Shown here one piece after another: positions 51,701 through 57,970 of a stretch of DNA of 57,970 nucleotides; positions within the stretch are counted from its first letter, which is position 1, and every line of letters begins with the position of its first letter. The notes below the pieces were generated by a model. The model made no database searches. It was not told the origin of the DNA and was given only the letters and a program-made list of their open reading frames with translations. The DNA comes from Candidatus Eiseniibacteriota bacterium (GTDB lineage Bacteria > Eisenbacteria > RBG-16-71-46 > CAIMUX01), in contig CAIMUX010000025.1 of NCBI GenBank assembly GCA_903844735.1, positions 1 to 57,970 on the forward strand, read 5' to 3'. A program made the translations under genes and the position numbers.

Positions 51701-51748
51701 GGCGCCGCGGGCGCGGCAGTCAGGCGCAGAGACCCTGCTCTCTCGATG

Positions 51749-52117
51749 CTATGACTGGACGGTGTAGGGAACGCGGATGCCCTCCCAGTCGGGACTGAAG
51801 TCTTTGGTGTTGCGCGAAACGAGGGTCGCGTCATGGACTTGCGCCGTCGCCCAGATGATGGCGTCGGGCAGGCGCATGCGGTGGGCACGCCGAAGAGAGA
51901 CCGCTATCTCGGCCACGGCCAGATCCACAGGGATGACTTCAAATTGCGTGGACAGGAAGTCGCGCACCTGAGCGTCATCATCTTGTGCACCGACGAGCAC
52001 CTCCATGCAGGTAATACGACTAATGAGCACGCGCTCGTAGCGGCCGTATTCGGCGTCGGCTTCGGGCAGGCCGTTCAGCGCGTCAATGACGATGTTGGTG
52101 TCGAAGACGGCAACCAT
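51749..52117 (-). CDS. PIN-domain toxin (VapC-like)
   Basis: A 122-residue PIN-fold ribonuclease. The acidic active-site positions are in MVAVFDTNIVIDAL, CMEVLVGA, LPDAIIWATA and VSRNTKDF. The ATG at 52117 lies 2 nt after the antitoxin stop; upstream in-frame codons are not PIN-like. VapC toxins cleave tRNA or rRNA (family knowledge). Confidence 0.9.
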   Translation of the reverse strand: MVAVFDTNIVIDALNGLPEADAEYGRYERVLISRITCMEVLVGAQDDDAQVRDFLSTQFEVIPVDLAVAEIAVSLRRAHRMRLPDAIIWATAQVHDATLVSRNTKDFSPDWEGIRVPYTVQS

Positions 52118-52119
52118 GT

Positions 52120-52344
52120 TCAACGATCCCATTCGGCGCGCGCGGTCTGTTCGTAGTGCAGGGCGTCGATCGCCCGCGCCCGCCATGCGCCGAAGGCGGG
52201 GTGCTGACGCAGGGAGTGCCCCGGGGCCGCCGGCGGGATGGGCGTCGTCCGTTGTTGCAGAAAGGTGACATAATCCAGCACTTCACTCTGCTTCTCCGGC
52301 GGCAGTCGACGCAATCGGTCTTGAATTAGCTCCAACAGGGTCAT
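52120..52344 (-). CDS. DUF2281/VapB-like antitoxin
   Basis: A 74-residue protein with MTLLELIQDRLRRLPPEKQS and EVLDYVTFLQQR, as in DUF2281 antitoxins, and a basic tail that would bind the toxin. GGGGAG lies 6 nt before the ATG at 52344. It forms a two-gene module with the PIN toxin. Confidence 0.85.
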   Translation of the reverse strand: MTLLELIQDRLRRLPPEKQSEVLDYVTFLQQRTTPIPPAAPGHSLRQHPAFGAWRARAIDALHYEQTARAEWDR

Positions 52345-52460
52345 GGTATTCTCCCCGAGAGTCTCCCCTTTCTGACATTCTACCCTCCTCCGAGTCGGCT
52401 TGACAGGAAAACTGATCGCCACCCCGAGAGCCGCGAGTTCAAGACATTTGGCCAAGCTCC

Positions 52461-54052
52461 TCAGTCGACTTGCCGCTCCAACCACGCCTGCGCGTATCCG
52501 ACCGGGTCCTCCACCTCGGCCGGAATACGGATGTCGGGAGCGATGCCGTCGGGATCCACCGGGTCGGCGGGCAGGCGCATGGAACGGCTGATCGCCCAGC
52601 GCACCAGGAAGCGCCCGGACGTGGTTGGCATCTCCGCGACATTGGCGAAGTCCAGCACGCCCGCGGAGTTCCGGCGTCCGAAGAGAGTCACCTTGTGGCT
52701 CTGACGGGCGGCGAGCAGGAACTGCTCGCCCGAGCTTCCCGCGCCATCGATAAGCACGACGACCCGTCGGGGATAGGGAAGAACCGTATCGTAGGTTTCG
52801 ACCACGAACCCGCGAGGCTCCGTACTCACGAACTCGCCGGGGTGGGCCGCCATCACGTCGGACTGCCTTCGGATCTCCTCTCGGATCTCCGACGGTACCT
52901 CGGGATTCGCTGCCAGTTTCCGGCGCGTCGCGATATTGTCCTGCGTGGCGCGCAGCTCGACTTCGATGGCGTAGATCGGCCGGGTGTACAGGAATCGGAA
53001 GACCGGTTCGTAGACCACGTCACTGCCGCCGCCGTTATTGCGCATGTCGATGACGAGGTTGTCGGTTGCCTCCAGCACCGCGGCGGAGTCCGCGAGCAGC
53101 TTTCGCAGCGGCTCGTAGCGCGAGTCACCGAAATCCGGCAGGCGCAGCCAGAGCGTCTTGGGGGAAAGCCGGCGCAGAAAGAGGTTGCGGGCGGGAATCA
53201 AGCGATCCAGGTCCGCCGGTGCCGAACCTTCGGGAAAGGCGCGGACCCACAGGCTGAACGCCTCACCGAAGGCCAGGATCGTGCCACCGGAGATGGTCCG
53301 CACCCGCAACGACCGGGGAGAGTGATCGCCCATCCGGTACACGCATTCCACGGCGCCGGTGGCCACCCGGGAGAAAGCGGCCTTCTCCTGCCCGGGAGAC
53401 CACTTCGGCTGAGTCGTAGACAGTAGGACGCCGACGAAGGCCCCTCCGTCCTCGTCCGTGCGAAGCACGGCCATCCGGTAGAGGTCGGCGTCGGTCACCC
53501 ATATCCCCTCGATCGGATCGCGGCGGTCTCCCAGTTGCGAGAGCCGTTCCTTCACGGAGGCTTCGGTCCAATCGCGGCGTGGCCCGATCGCCTTCAGCGT
53601 CGAGTCGCCGGAGGCCGCCGCGCCGCCGGTCGTCCTCAATCCCGCATCCGGCCCCGCTCCGGCGATTCGAGACACCGAGAGGTGGCCGTCTCGGAAGAAC
53701 CCAAGCCATTCGCGGAGGATGCCCTCCAGCTCGTCCTCGCGGGCGGTCGCCGCCCGCTGCCGCAAACGAGAGGTCAGATTCGCGAGCGAATCCCGGTTTG
53801 CATCGGTCACCTTGGTCGGGTAGCCGGCGTAGTTCGCGGTGATCTTCTCCACCAGGAAATCGAGATCCTGCAGGTTGCGGGCGCGCGGGGAGTCATCGCC
53901 GGCGGCCGGCGGTTTCTCCGACCCTGCGGGCGCCGTCATCGCCGAAGTGCCTCCGCCGGAGGTGGAAGGCTGCGCCAGGGCGCGCGACCATGCCCCCCGA
54001 GCGCGAGTTCCAGTGTGAAGAGGATGACAACCGTCAACGGTCGGGTTTGCAC
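52461..54052 (-). CDS. S41 family peptidase, signal peptide apparently frameshifted
   Basis: The main frame encodes the mature part of a C-terminal-processing-type (S41) peptidase: an N-terminal helical cap (FLVEKITANYAGYPTKVTDA), LWLRLPDFGDSRYEPLRKLL, DNLVIDMRNNGGGSD and the catalytic Ser region VLIDGAGSSGEQFLLAARQS. There is no signal peptide in this frame. One frame away a GTG at 54052 with GGAGG 6 nt upstream encodes QTRPLTVVILFTLELAL; adding one G to the G6 run at 53993-53998 would join it to WSRALAQPSTS with an ALA cleavage site. The frame alone is open to 54068, and ATG 53939 is a cytoplasmic alternative. Confidence 0.78.
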
Positions 54053-54812
54053 ATCGTTCCTCCACCAAGTCCGGCAGGAAGCGTCCCCGGGGCGAAGCCC
54101 TTCACCCGGCGGGGAGCGCCTCTTCCCCGCAATGCCCTACGGTCTGCGAAGATGCCGTGGTCCAGCATACGCTCCTTCGATTCTGGGTAGGGGTGGCATC
54201 TCCCGATCCGTTCTATCGTTGAGATGGGCGTTGCGGAGCGTGTGTCATTGGCCGGGCCGAAAGCACTTTGAACGCCCTGCCGCGCCCTTCGCCCCACTCC
54301 GAGCCGCCGAGGAGGACTATGGCCGACCTCCGGGGGCGAAGACAGGGTCCTTCCCTTCAGAAGGGGGACACGGGTGGTCATTCGTGGACCGTCACAGGCG
54401 CGAAACCCCGCCCCGGCGGGGAAAGATGGTCGCCGTTTCCGTGAAATCCCCGACTTTGGACTCGACCAGGGCAGACTCCGCCCCTTCGACCTGCCGTGCC
54501 CTCGAAGGGGGGCCGGCCGTATTCTCTGGGGGAGATCCCGGGCTGGCTGGTCGTGGTCGAGCGAGGCGTCTGCCGTGCCCCCTGGTGGGCAGAGCGAACG
54601 CGCCGGCGATCTGGTGTGCGTCCTACGGAGGCGGCCGGATACTCGGCTCCATTTCTCCGTAGTCCTCGACCGTGTCGCCTACCGTGACGTGTACGAGGAA
54701 CTGAAGCGAGAGCTGCTCGACCTCCTCGCGGCCGAAGGCGTCGTTCGGCGGCTGGCGCCCGGCGATCCGGTCGGAAGGAACATCGCCGTCGTGCTGGCAT
54801 CTCGCCGCGAAC
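54053..54812. other. Gene-poor region with possible gene remnants
   Basis: 760 bases with no gene that I can name. A plus-strand frame (54374-54847) has a charged helical end (VYEELKRELLDLLAAEGVV, ASRRELTAALDD) that may be the tail of a lost enzyme, and a 41-codon frame starting at 54319 has a good GAGGAGG site. Neither resembles a family I know. Confidence 0.4.
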
Positions 54813-55007
54813 TCACCGCGGCGTTAGACGATCGTTCATCCAATTGATCACGAGGTTGTCAATCCGAATCAGGCTCTTGGTCTCGACATCCACGGGCGCA
54901 TGTCCGCATCGCGGAATGACCGCGACCTCGCACTCTTCATTACCGCTCAGCGCCATGAGGTGCTCGATGTTCCTGATGCTGGCCTGCGTAGGCACGACCG
55001 GGTCCAT
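54813..55007 (-). pseudogene. C-terminal fragment of an alpha/beta hydrolase
   Basis: 64 residues, beginning MDPVVPTQASIRNIEHLMAL and including CEVAVIPRCGHAPVDVETKS, resemble the last part of prolyl-oligopeptidase-like hydrolases: the acid-turn Asp-x-VVP and the catalytic His in GHAP. A stop precedes the fragment 18 nt upstream of its ATG, next to the end of the neighbouring gene. The main part of the enzyme is missing. Confidence 0.55.
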
Positions 55008-55022
55008 GGGAAGACCGGAGGA

Positions 55023-55697
55023 CTACGTCTTCAGGTTGATGAACCGCCTGACGTGCCTTCCCCTTTCGATGTCGAGGGTGTCCACGGTGGCCGGCAGATA
55101 GCCGTTCCGGCTGCACTCCAAACGCCAACGACCCGGTCTGATCAGAGTGCAGATGAAAACCCCTTCTCGGTTCGTATACGCGGTGTCGGGCCGGGCCTGC
55201 AGGCTGTCGCGAGGAGCGAGAACCAGGCGGGCGCCGTCAATCGGCGTGCCCGAGACGTCCGTCACCATCCCCGTGAAGATGCCGCATTCCGGGAACGATG
55301 GGTCGCCGCTTCCGCGGATTTCCGTCTTGAATGGAATGGTGGCCACCCAGCTTTCCGACATGCCCGGTATGCTCCAGCTTTTCATCGCGGCGATGAGAGC
55401 CGGGCCCAGGGCCGGATCGCCGGTGGTGTTGCTGTCCACGGATGCGGAGGCCAGCTTGCCCTGGCGCCAGTCCATGTTGATCCAAGCGACCCCGCGCAAG
55501 TACGGATCCTGATTGTGAAACCTCATGATCACGTCGTGGATGTCGTCCCATTGGCCCCGCAGATGACCCATGAAGAGCCGGGCGTTGGATTCCTCAGGTG
55601 AACCGTCCGCGGCCTGAGCCAGGACGGGCAGGCAGAGGAGCCCGCACAGCAACAGGGAGAGCGGAAGCCGGCGGCGGTGGAGGGCGAAGGGTGGCAT
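55023..55697 (-). CDS. Exported protein with TonB-C/AgmX-like and carboxypeptidase-regulatory-like domains
   Basis: A 224-residue protein: signal peptide (SLLLCGLLCLPVLAQA, cleavage after AQA at about 29), a domain resembling the AgmX/TonB C-terminal fold (HNQDPYLRGVAWINMDWRQG, KLASASVDSNTTGDPALGPA, MKSWSIP), and a C-terminal carboxypeptidase-D-regulatory-like beta-sandwich (GMVTDVSGTPIDGARLVLAP, NREGVFICTLIRPGRWRLE). Role unknown, likely periplasmic or surface. GGAGAA lies just upstream of the ATG. Confidence 0.75.
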   Translation of the reverse strand: MPPFALHRRRLPLSLLLCGLLCLPVLAQAADGSPEESNARLFMGHLRGQWDDIHDVIMRFHNQDPYLRGVAWINMDWRQGKLASASVDSNTTGDPALGPALIAAMKSWSIPGMSESWVATIPFKTEIRGSGDPSFPECGIFTGMVTDVSGTPIDGARLVLAPRDSLQARPDTAYTNREGVFICTLIRPGRWRLECSRNGYLPATVDTLDIERGRHVRRFINLKT

Positions 55698-56015
55698 CTG
55701 GTTCTCCTCGCGGGCTCGCGGCCCGAAATCATGCGGTTAGTGCAGCCGGAACCTCACCGGCACGACGATCCAGGCCGCGAGGGGCTCCCCAGAAACTGGA
55801 CCTCGGGAAAGCTAAGGAAGCCCTCCCCATCACTTGGACGCCGCAGCGAAGAAGAAGTTGCCCTCAAAAGTCGGCCGCCGCCCTTTTCCGGACACGGCAG
55901 CCTCGGTAGCATGGGGGGCCGGCCGCGAAGGGCAGTTCAACGCGGAACAGGCGGGCGAGGCCGGTTGCGTTGGTGCGGGCTCCACTCGTGGCCGTGCGCA
56001 GTCCCCGGACGCAGG
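55698..56015. other. Intergenic region upstream of the TonB-C-like gene
   Basis: 318 bases between the start of the exported protein gene and the end of the metallopeptidase gene, both on the minus strand. I see no gene, repeat or clear terminator in it. Confidence 0.5.
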
Positions 56016-56732
56016 TCAGTAGCTCCAGGTTTCCCCTCGCACCGGCAATCGATTGAGCACCCGCCGGTGGAACTGCCACTTGGGCATGACCCCGTCCATC
56101 AGCGCCACGAACCGGGCCCCGTGAGTCGGCTCCAGCAGGTGCACCAGCTCGTGCACGACGATGTACGCAAGGCACTCCACCGGCTTCTTCGCCAACTCGG
56201 TGTTCAGACGAATCGTGCGAGCCCGGGGATTGCAGCCTCCCCACTTGGTTTTCATCCGCTGCACGAAGACCCGCTCCACCCGCACCTTCAGCAACGGCTG
56301 CCATCGGGCGAGCAGCGGCGGGACGGCGGCCTTGAGTTGATCTCGATACCACGCCTCGACCAGCGCCTGCCGCTTGTCCTCATCCGTGCCCGGCCGAACC
56401 CGCAGCAACATGCGGCTGTGCTTGAGCTCGAGGGACGGCGGCCCATCGTGCTCGGTGACGGTCAGAAGATAGCGCTTGCCCCAGACGTAGTGGCTCTCCC
56501 GGTCCACGTACTCGCGCGGCGTCTCGCGTTCCTGGGCCCGCAGCAGCCTCTGCTGCTGCTTGATCCAGTCCAGTTTGGAGATGGCGAAGACCCGGATGGT
56601 GTCGAGGCTCATCCGCCGGGGTGCCGAGATACGCACGCTCCCGGTCGGGGGATAGACGCTGAGGTGAACGTTCTTGATGTCTTTCAGGACGACGTCCACT
56701 GCAATGTCGCCCAGCTTGATCTGCGGGGCCAT
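56016..56732 (-). CDS. DUF45/YgjP-like (SprT-type) metallopeptidase
   Basis: A 238-residue zinc metallopeptidase-like protein. The N-terminal half has the DUF45 beta-rich part (VHLSVYPPTGSVRISAP, KLDWIKQQQRLL) and the C-terminal half has RMKTKWGGCNPRARTIRLNT and the zinc motif HELVHLLEPTHGARF. The ATG overlaps the hsdR stop by one base (TGATG), so it is expressed with the restriction subunit. This gene type is common at the end of type I restriction operons, with an unknown role. Confidence 0.92.
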   Translation of the reverse strand: MAPQIKLGDIAVDVVLKDIKNVHLSVYPPTGSVRISAPRRMSLDTIRVFAISKLDWIKQQQRLLRAQERETPREYVDRESHYVWGKRYLLTVTEHDGPPSLELKHSRMLLRVRPGTDEDKRQALVEAWYRDQLKAAVPPLLARWQPLLKVRVERVFVQRMKTKWGGCNPRARTIRLNTELAKKPVECLAYIVVHELVHLLEPTHGARFVALMDGVMPKWQFHRRVLNRLPVRGETWSY

Positions 56733-57970
56733 CAGTACTCGCCCTGCGCCTTGACGATCAGGAAGAGTCGCTCTACTTCGGTCTCGTCCTTGAGGAGCTC
56801 ATACAGGGCGGCCTTGATGATCTGCTCGCGGGCCTGGATGCCGCGCCAGCCGTCTGGGCGAACGCGCCGGACAGCGGCGTCGAGTTTCACGGCCAGATCC
56901 AACACCGTGTCAGCAGAGATCATGTAGGCGCCCGGACCGTCGGCCGCCCGATCCGCCGACCCGAGCGTTTTGAGATCCGTCCCCGATGGCGTGGCACGAG
57001 CGACCTTCAAGTTGTTATAGAGCGCCCGAAGCGCCGGACTCCGCTTCAACGCCTCCGGTGTGTCATCCGCCAGCCCCGCCTCAACCTTGCGCGCCAACTC
57101 CGCGATGCTTCTCAGGTACTCCTCGTACTCGACAGTCTTGGACTTGCGCAGGCTGATGATCTCGTCCAGCAGCGCCGACATCGTCTCGTAGTAGGCCGGG
57201 TCGCTCAGGTGCTCTTTGATGATCTTGCGGCGAACGTTGTTCTCGATCGTTTCGGCGATGGCGTTCCTGTTGCCCTTGAGGCCGCCGAGGTGCGAGTTGA
57301 TGGCGCGCGCGATGCCGGTCTTCACGATGAGTTCCAGCAGGCCCATGTTCTCGAACGGGGAGATTGTTCTTGGCTCGGCCGCCTCGATGTAGGTGTCGAT
57401 GAGGTGGCGCATGTCGGCCTCGTAGGCCTTGAGGTCGAGGCTCTCACCGCTGGCGTGGCGGACGATTTCGCGGACGTTCAGGAAGTGGTCGAGCTGCTGC
57501 TTGATGCGGCTGATGTCCGCGGGGCGGTAGCCGGCCGGCTCGAGATCGTCGGCGATGCTGGCGTAGGCGCGCACCAGGGTGACGGTCGCCTTGTAGAGGG
57601 CGGCCCGCTGCGGCTCGCGTTCCTGCAGGTCGGCTGGGATCTCCGTGTTGCCGCAGAGGTAATGGATGTGCTCCAGCTCGCCCTTGGGCGGCTCGACCGG
57701 CTCGCAGAGCAGGATGAGCGCCTCGATCGCGTTGTCGAGTCTCTCCTTGCCCTTCTTCAGGCGATCCTGCAGCAGCACCTCGGGCTCGACCCCACCCGCG
57801 CTGTGATCGAGCTCGGAGGTGTAGACGGCGATAGCGTCCTCGACCTTCTTGAACAGGTTTTTGTAGTCGACGATGTAGCCGAACTCCTTGTCGTCGCCGT
57901 CCAGGCGGTTCACGCGGCAGATCGCCTGGAACAGGCCGTGGTCCTGCATCGACTTGTCGATGTAGAGGTA
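56732..57970 (-). CDS. hsdR: Type I restriction endonuclease subunit R, C-terminal part
   Basis: 412 residues of HsdR; the 5' part lies outside the window (the frame is open through base 57970). Visible are the end of the helicase domain (GLFQAICRVNRLDGDDKEFG YIVDYKNLF, containing motif VI QAICRVNR) and the helical C-terminal domain that binds the methyltransferase core. HsdR drives ATP-dependent DNA translocation and cutting at a distance from methylation-specified sites. HsdM and HsdS would be expected beyond the edge. Confidence 0.93.
   Translation of the reverse strand, partial: YLYIDKSMQDHGLFQAICRVNRLDGDDKEFGYIVDYKNLFKKVEDAIAVYTSELDHSAGGVEPEVLLQDRLKKGKERLDNAIEALILLCEPVEPPKGELEHIHYLCGNTEIPADLQEREPQRAALYKATVTLVRAYASIADDLEPAGYRPADISRIKQQLDHFLNVREIVRHASGESLDLKAYEADMRHLIDTYIEAAEPRTISPFENMGLLELIVKTGIARAINSHLGGLKGNRNAIAETIENNVRRKIIKEHLSDPAYYETMSALLDEIISLRKSKTVEYEEYLRSIAELARKVEAGLADDTPEALKRSPALRALYNNLKVARATPSGTDLKTLGSADRAADGPGAYMISADTVLDLAVKLDAAVRRVRPDGWRGIQAREQIIKAALYELLKDETEVERLFLIVKAQGEY

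Noticed and set aside
54374-54847. 157-codon plus-strand frame as a gene
   Set aside because: Its first two thirds look random (Arg/Gly/Pro-rich) and no family is recognisable; I keep it only as a possible remnant inside a gene-poor region.

Overview
This is a 58 kb stretch of high-GC bacterial chromosome. A Gram-negative with an outer membrane is indicated by several things: an exosortase/PEP-CTERM system, lipoproteins, a PorV/PorQ-like outer-membrane barrel, and an exopolysaccharide (EPS) locus. NuoC and NuoD are fused, and the complex I operon is short (A-B-CD-H-I-J-K-L-M-N) with no NADH-input genes E, F or G beside it. I infer an uncultured, probably facultatively anaerobic lineage related to the FCB-type phyla (for example Eisenbacteria or Gemmatimonadota). 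The window has no rRNA, tRNA or CRISPR that I can recognise, so the taxonomy is only a guess.

Region 1 (1-18.3 kb): the C-terminal part of a secreted fibronectin-III repeat protein with a strong terminator hairpin, a GT4 glycosyltransferase, then a long minus-strand EPS/protein-sorting locus. Read in its direction of transcription it is exosortase A, EpsI, polysaccharide deacetylase, (gap), membrane protein, TPR lipoprotein, PrsK kinase, PrsR sigma-54 regulator, sugar transferase, chain-length protein, tyrosine kinase and two GT2 enzymes. The membrane protein-TPR-PrsK-PrsR genes are joined by 4-nt start/stop overlaps.

Region 2 (18.3-26.2 kb, plus strand): one PEP-CTERM substrate, a decayed copy of a VanZ/carbohydrate-binding gene, a second NtrC-type regulator with its kinase and a coupled lipoprotein, a PorV/PorQ-like barrel, and the intact VanZ/carbohydrate-binding protein preceded by a 36-bp tandem repeat.

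Region 3 (26.5-32.7 kb): a PEBP-family protein, a ChrB-like domain protein, an MFS transporter, TatD, a two-cluster ferredoxin fusion with an FNR-type palindrome, and two tandem genes of an apparently uncharacterised paralogous family (repeated VRVxVP units) preceded by a 15-bp perfect hairpin.

Region 4 (33-37 kb): a REC-PAS-GGDEF-EAL protein, a single-domain response regulator overlapping a truncated periplasmic sensor, a 319-bp partial duplication of the 5' end of the EAL gene, and scattered CCCGAAG-type heptamer repeats. Region 5 (37.2-48.2 kb): the compact nuo operon, ended by a hairpin.

Region 6 (48.2-58 kb): an accessory, decaying zone. It holds a truncated DUF4143 ATPase, an Xre-RES toxin-antitoxin pair, a phosphotransferase gene between 33-bp direct repeats, fossils of a cutC-M81 peptidase gene pair, a PIN-domain toxin-antitoxin pair, an S41 protease whose signal peptide appears to be frameshifted away, a hydrolase fragment, a TonB-C/carboxypeptidase-regulatory-type protein, and the end of a type I restriction hsdR coupled to a DUF45 metallopeptidase.
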